In this document: positions 1 through 7,375 of the stretch, in pieces | How positions within the stretch are numbered: position 1 is the first letter of the stretch | How the letters are laid out: each line of letters starts with the position of its first letter | Assembly: GCA_024635755.1 (NCBI GenBank) | Contig: JAGXIF010000002.1 | Coordinates: forward strand, 1-64,000 | DNA length: 64,000 nucleotides | Origin: Halothiobacillus sp. | GTDB lineage: Bacteria > Pseudomonadota > Gammaproteobacteria > Halothiobacillales > Halothiobacillaceae | Reading direction: 5' to 3' | The notes under the pieces: generated by a model | Databases searched by the model: none | What the model was told of the DNA's origin: nothing | What the model saw: only the letters and a program-made list of their open reading frames with translations | Made by a program: the position numbers and the translations under genes

Positions 1-1
1 C

Positions 2-1318
2 GAGGGCCATTACAACTACCAGAAGCGCACGGTCGAAGACCTGCTCGAGGACATCCAGACCAAGGGCTGGGCCCAGACCATGCGCGAGCGCCAGATGTGG
101 GGCGAGATGCGCATGAGCTCGCGGGACCTGCTCGACGTGACTGGCAGCACGTACACCTACCTGGTCAATGGCCGGTCGCCCAGTGAGAACTGGACTGGCC
201 TGTTTCAGCCCGGCGAAAAGGTTCGCCTGCGGGTGATAAACGCCTCGGCAATGAGCTTCTTCGACGTGCGCATTCCCGGTCTGAAGATGACCGTTGTCCA
301 GGTCGACGGCCAGAACGTCGAGCCCGTTGCGATCGACGAGTTCCGCGTTGGCGTGGCGGAGACCTACGACGTGATCGTCGAGCCGACGGACAAGCAGGCC
401 TACACCCTTTTCGCCGAGTCCATGGACCGCAGCGGCTTTGCCGCCGGCACGCTCGCCACCTCGGTCGGAATGACCGCCGAGATTCCCGAACTGCGCCCCG
501 TTCCCTCCCGCGGGATGGAAGCCATGGGCATGGACATGGACGACATGGACATGGGCGGCATGAACATGAGCGGGGACAGCATGGCCATGGACGACAAATC
601 CAAGGCCAAGAGCGGCAAGATGGACATGTCCATGGACGACAAGTCCAAGGGTATGAACGGCAAGCCGACCATGGACGATCAAGGCTCCTCGTCCGGCGGA
701 ATGGCCATGGGCACTGATGCCACCAGCCACGCCGGGATGAACATGGCCGCGAGCGACCAGAACAAGCAAGCGCCTTGGCCATTGGCCGACCGCACGATCT
801 CGCACGGCCCGGGCAACCACGGCCCGGGCGCGGCGATGGTCGCCAGAAATCCCGGCAACCGCATGGACGACCCGGGTATCGGCCTGAAAAGCACACCCGA
901 CCACAAGGTGCTCGTCTACAACGATCTGAAGGCACTGGCCCCTTGGCCCGACCCACGCGAGCCGGAACGGGAGATCGAGCTTCACCTGACCGGCAACATG
1001 GAGCGGTACATGTGGTCGTTCGACGGCGAGAAGTTCACGGAGGTGGACGGACCGATCCAATTCCACCACGGGGAACGGCTGCGCCTGATCCTGGTGAACG
1101 ACACGATGATGGACCACCCGATCCACCTGCACGGGATGTGGATGGAGATGGAAAATCAGCACGGCGACCTCCGACCCCGCAAGCACACGATCTCCGTGAA
1201 GCCCGGCGAAATGATCTCCGCGCGCATCACCGCCGATGCCCCGGGCGACTGGGCGTTCCATTGCCACCTGCTCTATCACATGAAGGCAGGCATGTTCCGC
1301 GTCGTATCCGTCGCCTAA
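2..1318 (+). CDS. copA: Copper resistance protein CopA (periplasmic multicopper oxidase), 5' truncated by window edge
   Basis: This is the C-terminal part of a CopA/PcoA-type multicopper oxidase, which acts in the periplasm in copper tolerance, probably by oxidising Cu(I) and sequestering copper. The reading frame is open from base 2, so the true start lies upstream; the ORF track only begins at an internal Met. A Met- and Asp-rich segment (about window residues 170-250, repeated MDM/MGM and two MDDKSK copies) is typical of the CopA copper-binding insert. Near the C-terminus the copper ligands are visible as HPIHLHG and, at the very end, HCHLLYHMKAGM (the HCH...H...M type 1/type 3 signature). 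The next gene, copB, starts 21 bases downstream, so this is a copAB operon. The identification is firm; the missing N-terminus prevents checking its signal peptide. Confidence 0.93.
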   Translation, partial: EGHYNYQKRTVEDLLEDIQTKGWAQTMRERQMWGEMRMSSRDLLDVTGSTYTYLVNGRSPSENWTGLFQPGEKVRLRVINASAMSFFDVRIPGLKMTVVQVDGQNVEPVAIDEFRVGVAETYDVIVEPTDKQAYTLFAESMDRSGFAAGTLATSVGMTAEIPELRPVPSRGMEAMGMDMDDMDMGGMNMSGDSMAMDDKSKAKSGKMDMSMDDKSKGMNGKPTMDDQGSSSGGMAMGTDATSHAGMNMAASDQNKQAPWPLADRTISHGPGNHGPGAAMVARNPGNRMDDPGIGLKSTPDHKVLVYNDLKALAPWPDPREPEREIELHLTGNMERYMWSFDGEKFTEVDGPIQFHHGERLRLILVNDTMMDHPIHLHGMWMEMENQHGDLRPRKHTISVKPGEMISARITADAPGDWAFHCHLLYHMKAGMFRVVSVA

Positions 1319-1339
1319 AGATTCAGAGGAGCAAGATCG

Positions 1340-2128
1340 ATGATCATCAACCAACACACTTTCAAACCCGTCAGCGGCCTGCTGACCGCGACCATGCTGG
1401 CCATCATGCCCCTGAGCGCGATGGCCGATGGCCAGGCTCCGTTCGCCAAGGAGAAGGGCTGGGCGCCACCCGTGGGTGATTCGCCGCACGGTCTTTTCCT
1501 CATCGACCGCCTGGAATACGCCGCCGGTGACGACGAGGACAGCGTGAACCTCGAGTTCAAGGGCTGGTATGGCGGCGACTACAACCGGATCTGGGTCGAA
1601 GGCGAAGCCGAAGATGTGGTCTCCGGCGGCAGCGGCGGGGCGATCGAGAACCTCGACCTGCTCTACGGTCGACTCATCTCACCCTACTGGTCCGTTCAGG
1701 CAGGTGTCGGCTACCAGCTCGAATACGGTCCCGGACCGGACCCCGACCGAGCCTACGCCGTTCTCGGCCTGCAGGGCCTGGCCCCCTACTGGTTCGAGGT
1801 CGACACCAACCTGCGTGTAAGCGAGGACGGCGATGCCTGGGCTGACTTCGAAACCGAGTACGACTTCCTTCTCACCCAAAGACTCGTCCTGCAGCCACGC
1901 TTCGGGACCATGATCGCCTTCGACGAAGTCGAGGAATTCGGAGTCGGCAAAGGCATCAACAACGTCAAACTGGGCCTGCGCCTGCGTTATGAAATCAAGC
2001 GCGAGTTCGCCCCCTACATCGGTGTGAGCTGGAACAAGAAACTCGGCGACACGGCGGACATGGCTGAGGCCGAAGGCGAGGACACCGGCGACTTCCGGGT
2101 ACTCGCTGGCGTGAGGATGTGGTTCTAG
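1340..2128 (+). CDS. copB: Copper resistance protein CopB, outer membrane
   Basis: A 262-aa CopB/PcoB-family protein, an outer-membrane beta-barrel that works with CopA in copper tolerance. It has an N-terminal signal peptide (hydrophobic LLTATMLAIMPLSAMA followed by DG). The body alternates short beta-strand-like segments with many aromatic residues (FKGWYGGDYNRIW, LDLLYGRLISPYWSVQAGVGY) and ends in a terminal Phe (VRMWF), as outer-membrane barrels commonly do. It lacks the long Met/His-rich N-terminal region seen in some CopB proteins, so this is the short form. A GAGGAG ribosome binding site lies just before the ATG. It follows copA in the same transcript. Confidence 0.92.
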   Translation: MIINQHTFKPVSGLLTATMLAIMPLSAMADGQAPFAKEKGWAPPVGDSPHGLFLIDRLEYAAGDDEDSVNLEFKGWYGGDYNRIWVEGEAEDVVSGGSGGAIENLDLLYGRLISPYWSVQAGVGYQLEYGPGPDPDRAYAVLGLQGLAPYWFEVDTNLRVSEDGDAWADFETEYDFLLTQRLVLQPRFGTMIAFDEVEEFGVGKGINNVKLGLRLRYEIKREFAPYIGVSWNKKLGDTADMAEAEGEDTGDFRVLAGVRMWF

Positions 2129-2164
2129 GATCGCAGCCCCACCAAACCAGAGCCCACTGGCCTC

Positions 2165-2188
2165 GCGTGCCGGTGAGGACCGGCACGC
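2165..2188 (+). terminator. Strong hairpin after copB
   Basis: A perfect 10-bp inverted repeat (GCGTGCCGGT, loop GAGG, ACCGGCACGC) follows the copB stop. A second small palindrome (CACCGGTG) and a TTTTATTT stretch come next. It could end or attenuate the copAB transcript before the ATPase gene. The T-run is separated from the first stem, so this is not a textbook intrinsic terminator. Confidence 0.45.
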
Positions 2189-2296
2189 CCCCGGACACCG
2201 GTGGCGTTTTATTTCGGGTGCCCCACGAGCAGCTGGAGCGCCCGTGTACTTGAGCTGGCTCACGATTCTTTAGGACGACCGAGGAGACCACGATCC

Positions 2297-4399
2297 ATGA
2301 GCGACGACTCTGCGTCCGACCATGCCCACCATCGCGATGCCGATGCGCACGCCCACCATGGCTCGAACCACGATCACTCGGGTCATCAGGGCGGTCACGA
2401 TCATGGTGCGATGATCGCCGACTTTCGGCGGCGATTCTGGGTCTCGTTGGTCCTGACCGTACCGATCCTGCTGCTCTCGCCGATGATCCAGGGCTTTCTG
2501 GGCCTGGAGGCGGCGCTCGCCTTCCCCGGCGACCGCTACCTGCTGTTCGCGCTCTCGATCGCCGTGTTCTTCTACGGCGGCCGGCCGTTCCTGACCGGGC
2601 TGGTCTCGGAGATCCGTCAGCGCGCGCCGGGGATGATGACGCTCATCGCCCTGGCCATCAGCGTGGCGTTCCTCTACTCCTCCGCCGTGGTGCTGGGACT
2701 GTCCGGGCGCGTGTTCTTCTGGGAACTGGCGACGCTGGTCGACATAATGCTGCTCGGCCATTGGATCGAGATGCGCTCGATCATGGGCGCCTCCGGTGCG
2801 CTCCAGGCACTCGTCAAGCTGATGCCGGCCACCGCCCACCGCCTGACGGATGACGACGAGACTGAGGACGTCCGCGTCGACGCCCTGCAGCCGGGCGATC
2901 GCGTGCGCATCAAGCCGGGCGAGAAGGTCCCCACCGACGGGGTAATCGTCGAGGGTCGCTCGAACGTCAACGAGTCGCTGCTGACCGGCGAATCCAAACC
3001 CGTGAGCAAGGGTCAGGATGACGAGGTGATTGGCGGGGCGATCAACGGCGAGGGCTCCCTGATCGTCGAGATCAAACGCACCGGCGAAGCCAGCTACCTT
3101 TCCCAGGTCATCGAGATGGTGAAGCAGGCCCAGGCCTCGCGCTCGCGCACCCAGGATCTCGCCAACCGCGCCGCAGCTTGGTTGACCTACATCTCCCTGA
3201 CGGTGGGGGCGATCACCCTGGTCACCTGGCTGATCCTCGGCTACGCCTTCGACTTCTCGCTCGAGCGCATGGTCACGGTCATGGTCATCACCTGCCCCCA
3301 TGCCCTGGGACTGGCCGTGCCGCTGGTGGTCGCGGTATCGACCAGCAAGGCGGCCCGCAACGGCCTGCTGATCCGCGATCGGGCCGCTTTCGAGCGGGCA
3401 CGGAACACCGACGTGTTCGTCTTCGACAAGACCGGCACCCTCACGGAAGGCCGGTTTGGCGTCAGCGATGTCGTGCCCCTGGGTGATTTCGAGACAGATC
3501 GGGTCGTGGCCCTAGCCGCTGCGCTGGAGTCCCTGTCGGAACACCCGATCGCGGTCGGTATCGTCGCGGAGAGCCAGAAGCGCTCCCTGTCTCCACCACG
3601 GGCGACGGACTTCGAGAACCTGACCGGCGAAGGCGTCCAGGCACGAGTGGACGGCGACACCGTACGGATCGTCAGCCCGGGGCACCTGGATCGAGAGGGG
3701 ATCGAGATCGACAACGAGCAAATCGAACGGCTGGCCGACCAAGGCAAGACGGTCGTCTTCGTGCTGATCGACGGGCAGCCGGCGGGGGCCATTGCCCTGT
3801 CGGACATCGTCCGCGAGGTCTCGCGCGAGGCAGTCGAGCGGCTCAAGGCCATGGGCATGCAGTGCATGATGCTCACCGGCGACTCCCGGCCCGTGGCCCA
3901 GGCCGTGGCCGACGAGTTGGGTCTGGACGACTTCTTCGCCGAGGTGATGCCAGACCAGAAGGCGACCCGCATCCGCGAACTCAAGGAAAAGGGCCTGTCG
4001 GTCGCCATGGTGGGCGACGGCGTCAACGACGCGCCCGCCCTTACGGAAGCTGATCTGGGCATCGCCATCGGCGCCGGCACCGATGTGGCGGTCGAGTCGG
4101 CCGACATCGTGCTGGTGAACTCCGATCCGCGCGATGTCGCGACGATCACGGAGCTCTCCGCGGCGACCTATCGCAAGATGATCCAGAACCTCTGGTGGGC
4201 GGCCGGCTACAACATCGTCGCCATCCCCCTGGCCGCCGGGGTGCTCTACGGGGTTGGTTTCCTGATGCCCCCGGCACTCGGGGCGGCGGTGATGTCGGTC
4301 TCCACCATCGTCGTCGCGATCAACGCCAAGCTGCTGGACCGTTTCCAACCCGCCGAAGCGAAGGAAGATCAGTCGCAGGCGTCTGCCACGACCGCATGA
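2297..4399 (+). CDS. Copper-translocating P-type ATPase, CPH (CopB/P1B-3) type
   Basis: A 700-aa P1B heavy-metal ATPase of the inner membrane. I place the start at the ATG at 2297, preceded by GAGGAG, rather than the ORF-track start at 2201. The first 45 residues are very His-rich (repeated HAHH, HDHSGH, HDHG), a likely soft metal-binding tail. The phosphorylation motif DKTGTLTEG, the SEHPIA motif and the hinge GDGVNDAP are all present. The membrane metal motif reads CPH (CPHALGLAVPL) rather than CPC, which marks the P1B-3 group linked to Cu(II)/Ag(I) rather than the CopA-type Cu(I) exporters. Its position after copAB supports copper export. The exact metal and valence are inferred from the motif. 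Confidence 0.93.
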   Translation: MSDDSASDHAHHRDADAHAHHGSNHDHSGHQGGHDHGAMIADFRRRFWVSLVLTVPILLLSPMIQGFLGLEAALAFPGDRYLLFALSIAVFFYGGRPFLTGLVSEIRQRAPGMMTLIALAISVAFLYSSAVVLGLSGRVFFWELATLVDIMLLGHWIEMRSIMGASGALQALVKLMPATAHRLTDDDETEDVRVDALQPGDRVRIKPGEKVPTDGVIVEGRSNVNESLLTGESKPVSKGQDDEVIGGAINGEGSLIVEIKRTGEASYLSQVIEMVKQAQASRSRTQDLANRAAAWLTYISLTVGAITLVTWLILGYAFDFSLERMVTVMVITCPHALGLAVPLVVAVSTSKAARNGLLIRDRAAFERARNTDVFVFDKTGTLTEGRFGVSDVVPLGDFETDRVVALAAALESLSEHPIAVGIVAESQKRSLSPPRATDFENLTGEGVQARVDGDTVRIVSPGHLDREGIEIDNEQIERLADQGKTVVFVLIDGQPAGAIALSDIVREVSREAVERLKAMGMQCMMLTGDSRPVAQAVADELGLDDFFAEVMPDQKATRIRELKEKGLSVAMVGDGVNDAPALTEADLGIAIGAGTDVAVESADIVLVNSDPRDVATITELSAATYRKMIQNLWWAAGYNIVAIPLAAGVLYGVGFLMPPALGAAVMSVSTIVVAINAKLLDRFQPAEAKEDQSQASATTA

Positions 4400-4439
4400 T
4401 CACCACGGCATAACCCGCAAAAGCTCAAGGGAACCTTCC

Positions 4440-4682
4440 ATGCCCGCCACGCCGATCATTCTCCAATCGACGATTAGTTGCCCCGAGTGCGGTCACTCGA
4501 AAATCGAGGCCATGCCGACGGATGCATGCCAATGGTTCTACGAGTGCGTTGGATGTCATGCCTTGTTGCGCCCAAAGCCAGGAGACTGCTGCGTGTTCTG
4601 TTCGTACGGCACGGCCCCGTGCCCACCAGTCCAGGTCGATGATAGATCCTGCCGTGGATGCTCTGATGCGCCCGAGGCCTGA
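4440..4682 (+). CDS. Small Cys-rich GDCC-motif protein
   Basis: An 80-aa protein with an N-terminal CPECGH pair, a second CVGCH pair and a central GDCCVFCSYG motif, followed by further cysteines (CPP, CRGC). This matches small proteins described as GDCCVxC-domain proteins, often found beside mercury or copper resistance genes, where a thiol role in metal binding is assumed. The CC pair is encoded normally, with no in-frame TGA, so it is not the selenocysteine variant. The gene begins 40 bases after the copper ATPase with an AAGGGAACC leader, suggesting co-transcription. The molecular function is not established. Confidence 0.72.
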   Translation: MPATPIILQSTISCPECGHSKIEAMPTDACQWFYECVGCHALLRPKPGDCCVFCSYGTAPCPPVQVDDRSCRGCSDAPEA

Positions 4683-4915
4683 CTCCAGAAGCCTTCGACC
4701 TATGCCAATGAGGCCTCTGCGGCAGCTAGAATCAATCGGCCGGCCCCACATGACAGCCCCCACAGGTCCGTATGGCGCACGTCCCCGTGGGCGAGGACGG
4801 CCACCCACCAGTACGGCTCCTGAGGGTTATGTTGTTCCGCCGCGCTTTTGGCAGGCCGTTGCCCTCGCCCCATCCCTCTGGGGTATTGACCCGATCAGGC
4901 TGATTACCACGTCGA
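4683..4915. other. Gene-free stretch between the GDCC protein and the IS remnant
   Basis: No convincing gene. ORFs on both strands here (for example 4522..5001 plus and 4732..4971 minus) have no recognisable protein features and overlap each other. The segment may be residue of the mobile element whose transposase tail follows. Confidence 0.4.
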
Positions 4916-5047
4916 GTGGCTATCGGAAAGGGGGACGATTCAGTGTTCGACTGCATCGACCGCTTCCACAACCCGAGAGTCCGCCGTCCAATCCAGGCTA
5001 ACGAAAACGTATTACCCTTAACCCAACCGTCCGCGAAAGACAGGTAG
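4916..5047 (+). pseudogene. C-terminal remnant of an IS3-family transposase
   Basis: Frame +2 reads SVFDCIDRFHNPRVRRP and then LPLTQPSAKDR before a TAG stop. This resembles the last 40 or so residues of IS3-family OrfB transposases, where a (V/F)DYIExFxNPxRxR segment is the conserved end of the integrase core. No upstream integrase core (DDE residues) or OrfA is present, so only the tail remains. It lies between the copper cluster and an AT-rich gene, consistent with a past insertion or deletion. The call rests on motif likeness over a short stretch. Confidence 0.5.
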
Positions 5048-5135
5048 AACCCACTCTTGGCGACGAATGACTAGCCAATAATTCCACAATACGCATTTTC
5101 TTGGAATGACTTCAAAAACCATATTTTGGTGCCAA

Positions 5136-5774
5136 TCAAAGGTCTTCTGTATCCTGATTTCCTGCAGAAGACTTCCTCTGATGAATAATACTCTCTAGCC
5201 CTAGTTCCAAGAAAATAAGGGCAGAACGATTCAGGCGGTCGACATGCTCCACAAGTCGGATTTGGGAATCGCCTTTATTCCAAATGTGCTTTTCACTTTT
5301 GACAGACACACCCATCATGTTCTGGATGCGCTTGCGCTCAATACCATCCGCGGGGCCATATTTTTCACCCATCGCCCCACGAACGCGCGAATATCCTAAA
5401 TGATCGAACGAAGCCACTATCTTTCTCAACAGGTGAGTGTCGAATTTTTCCATCTCTGTTGAGATGAAATAGTAGGTTATCGTGGCGGGCACATTGGCCA
5501 CCGTTTCCTTGACCCCCCTTCGCTTTAAATGTGAAGGAATGGCTCTGCAGTTAATGAGCCCAATATGAAGTACCGATGGTGACAAAAAAGACGCATCACT
5601 CTCGTCTGAGCAAATGGCATCGGCGTGTCTATCCTTGAACTCTGAGAGCGTCATCTTTAGCCGATCCCCCTTTAGCCCGAAAGAGTCATCAGCACACGAG
5701 ATTGCAGGAAACACTAATTGCACTGCCAGCAAGGCCATAAGCCAGCATTTCATGCATACAAAAAAGAGCCTCAT
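5136..5774 (-). CDS. Secreted hypothetical protein, AT-rich gene
   Basis: A 212-aa protein of unknown function. It begins with a clear signal sequence (MKCWLMALLAVQLVFPAISCADD). The AISC segment could be a relaxed lipobox, giving either a periplasmic protein or a lipoprotein. The mature part starts FGLKGDRLKMTLSEFKDRH, a layout often seen in small secreted proteins, and has four further Cys-containing segments (CSDESD, NCRAIP). The gene is visibly richer in A+T than its neighbours and lies next to an IS3 transposase remnant, suggesting horizontal acquisition. Translation could start at the listed ATG or at the second ATG seven codons later; neither has a strong ribosome binding site. No family recognised. 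Confidence 0.6.
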   Translation of the reverse strand: MRLFFVCMKCWLMALLAVQLVFPAISCADDSFGLKGDRLKMTLSEFKDRHADAICSDESDASFLSPSVLHIGLINCRAIPSHLKRRGVKETVANVPATITYYFISTEMEKFDTHLLRKIVASFDHLGYSRVRGAMGEKYGPADGIERKRIQNMMGVSVKSEKHIWNKGDSQIRLVEHVDRLNRSALIFLELGLESIIHQRKSSAGNQDTEDL

Positions 5775-5967
5775 CGGAAAATCACTCTCATCAGGACTGG
5801 TTTTTCTAGGTTAACCCACGGCCGTTGTTTGGCAATGGGCGGTTTAGCGCCCCTTCACTCAACCCCTTGGCGTATGCGTTTTACGGCCAACGAACGAATT
5901 GCTCCAAGAGCGCGGAGCTGGCCGAACTGCGTCCCGGTCGACCGCTACCAGTGGGTCGCGCTCAGCG

Positions 5968-6843
5968 TCAGTGCCACCCATTTCTCGCCGCCACCTCGGG
6001 ATTGAGCAGGCGAATCTGCTGAACCACCGGGTCGGGGTGTTCGCGCTGGGGCTCGATCTGCATCAGTCGCAGCAGGTACGGCAGCAGCGCCCGGCGCACC
6101 GTCACGCAACGCTCGCCATCGACCATGCCGTAGTCCGCGGCGATCACTGCCTGCTGGGCCGGCGGCAGGTCCGGATGCACCCCCACCCGCAGCGTCACTT
6201 CCTCGAACCAGTCGGCATCGCCATCCCGCGGCGTGCCAGGCTGATCCGTCAGCGATTCGACATCCTCCATCCGTGCAAGCACGAAATCGCGGTATTCGTC
6301 GTGCTCGTGGCTGAAGGCCCGCAGGTGCCAGCGAAAACCGCTGAAGACCAACGTGTGCGGGGAAAGCTCGAGCCGTCGTGGAAGGGGACGGCGCATCGAC
6401 TGGTAATCCACCCGCAACCGGTGGCCGTTGCTGGCCGCCGCCGAGACGGCACGCAGGATATCCAGATCCAGTTCGCGCTCGAGCGGACGCAGCAGTTCGA
6501 CATTCGGCCCGGCCGCGGCCAGGGCAACGACGGGCCGATTTTCTCCCGGCAAGGCTGCCAGCACGTCGAGCAACTCGGACGTCCGACCCGAAAGCAGCAA
6601 CGCCGAAAAGCGCTCACCGGGCTCGTAATACTTCTGCGAGCGGTTGTAGACCAGGTTATCCGGGGCGAGCGCTTGGTAGACGGCAAAATCCTTGGAGGCC
6701 TGCGCCCGGCTGATGCCGAAGCTCTCCGTGAGTGCCTGGGTACGCACCCAGCCGTTGAGCAGCACGGTGCACTCGAGCAGCTTGAGACGCTGGCGCAGAT
6801 CCCATTTCAGGTCATCGATGGCAGTCGGGGCGTTGCGATTCAT
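5968..6843 (-). CDS. WYL-domain transcriptional regulator
   Basis: A 291-aa DNA-binding regulator. The N-terminal 70-100 residues look like a winged helix (RLKLLECTVLLNGWVRTQALTESFGISRAQASKDFAVYQ). The middle carries a WYL domain: RVDYQSMRRPLPRRLELSPHTLVFSGFRWHLRAFSHEH, with the conserved pattern seen in CapW/BrxR-like regulators. A C-terminal extension follows (about residues 215-291). WYL proteins sense a ligand, often nucleic acid or nucleotide, and usually repress nearby genes, in many cases phage-defence loci. Here it diverges from the small gene at 6972 across a 128-bp region with a strong promoter, so it probably controls that gene, itself or both. No recognisable defence gene is present beside it. 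Confidence 0.85.
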   Translation of the reverse strand: MNRNAPTAIDDLKWDLRQRLKLLECTVLLNGWVRTQALTESFGISRAQASKDFAVYQALAPDNLVYNRSQKYYEPGERFSALLLSGRTSELLDVLAALPGENRPVVALAAAGPNVELLRPLERELDLDILRAVSAAASNGHRLRVDYQSMRRPLPRRLELSPHTLVFSGFRWHLRAFSHEHDEYRDFVLARMEDVESLTDQPGTPRDGDADWFEEVTLRVGVHPDLPPAQQAVIAADYGMVDGERCVTVRRALLPYLLRLMQIEPQREHPDPVVQQIRLLNPEVAARNGWH

Positions 6844-6898
6844 GCGGCCTCATTCTCCGCTCCGCCGCGGGTATGTCAATAAAAATGGCGCGAGTTTG

Positions 6899-6927
6899 TT
6901 GACACGACCAGATTGTGTGCATACTAT
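6899..6927 (+). promoter_or_regulatory. Strong sigma70-type promoter for the small gene at 6972
   Basis: TTGACA at 6899-6904, a 17-bp spacer, and TACTAT at 6922-6927 form a near-consensus promoter pointing right. An inverted copy of the -35 hexamer (TGTCAA, 6874-6879) faces left toward the WYL gene with 19 bp between the two, but the leftward -10 (AGAATG) is poor. Confidence 0.7.
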
Positions 6928-6935
6928 TTAGACAT

Positions 6936-6950
6936 GCCTAGTTTGTAGGC
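6936..6950. promoter_or_regulatory. Possible operator palindrome at the transcription start
   Basis: GCCTA-GTTTG-TAGGC is a perfect 5-bp inverted repeat lying 9 bases after the TACTAT -10 hexamer, overlapping the expected transcription start. Three related AG(T/A)TTGT blocks occur at 6893, 6910 and 6940. The site is well placed for repression by the divergent WYL regulator, but this is inference. Confidence 0.4.
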
Positions 6951-6971
6951 GTTCAACAGAGGAGCACTACC

Positions 6972-7277
6972 ATGCATACCTACCGTGATGAAGTGATCGA
7001 ATTCTGGGCCAACGTCTTCCGCGCCTGCCGGCTTTCCACGACGGGTCTGGATCTGGAGACCTTTCTCGAGGCACCGCAAGGACACCTCGACGAGCTCGGA
7101 CTCACCGACGCCGTCGAGATGCTCGCCAGCGGCCACTTGCCCCTGATGCCCGAACAGGCGGCCGTGCGCCGGGAAATCGAGGCGACACACGGCGCCGCGC
7201 TGCCTACGTCGATCCCGGCGGCCATCCGGTGCCCTGCCCCGAACCCATTTGCAGGTCTCAACCCGCAACCCGCCTGA
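6972..7277 (+). CDS. Hypothetical 101-aa protein beside WYL regulator
   Basis: A small protein of unknown function starting MHTYRDEVIEFWANVF, with a GAGGAG ribosome binding site 8 bases before the ATG. The first 75 residues appear helical and acidic, with no signal peptide or membrane segment. The tail is Pro/Ala-rich (ALPTSIPAAIRCPAPNPF) and looks disordered. It has its own strong promoter and lies divergently from the WYL regulator, so it is the most likely regulatory target. No family recognised. Confidence 0.65.
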   Translation: MHTYRDEVIEFWANVFRACRLSTTGLDLETFLEAPQGHLDELGLTDAVEMLASGHLPLMPEQAAVRREIEATHGAALPTSIPAAIRCPAPNPFAGLNPQPA

Positions 7278-7306
7278 GCCTCTGGGGCTACCGCCCCCGG
7301 CAGTAG

Positions 7307-7324
7307 CACCGGCGCGGGCCGGTG
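7307..7324 (+). terminator. GC-rich hairpin after the 101-aa gene
   Basis: CACCGGC-GCGG-GCCGGTG forms a perfect 7-bp stem between the small gene and the antiporter gene. No T-run follows, so it is at best a weak or Rho-assisted terminator. Confidence 0.35.
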
Positions 7325-7375
7325 AATCGCGTATAGTTTCAGAAGCCAGTCACTCGATGGTTTCCTAAGGACGAT

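Noticed and set aside
2270-3301. Minus-strand ORF of 343 aa
   Set aside because: Shadow of the copper ATPase; it has no recognisable motif.
4440-4682. Selenoprotein reading of the GDCC gene
   Set aside because: Both Cys codons are ordinary and no in-frame TGA or SECIS-like hairpin is needed.
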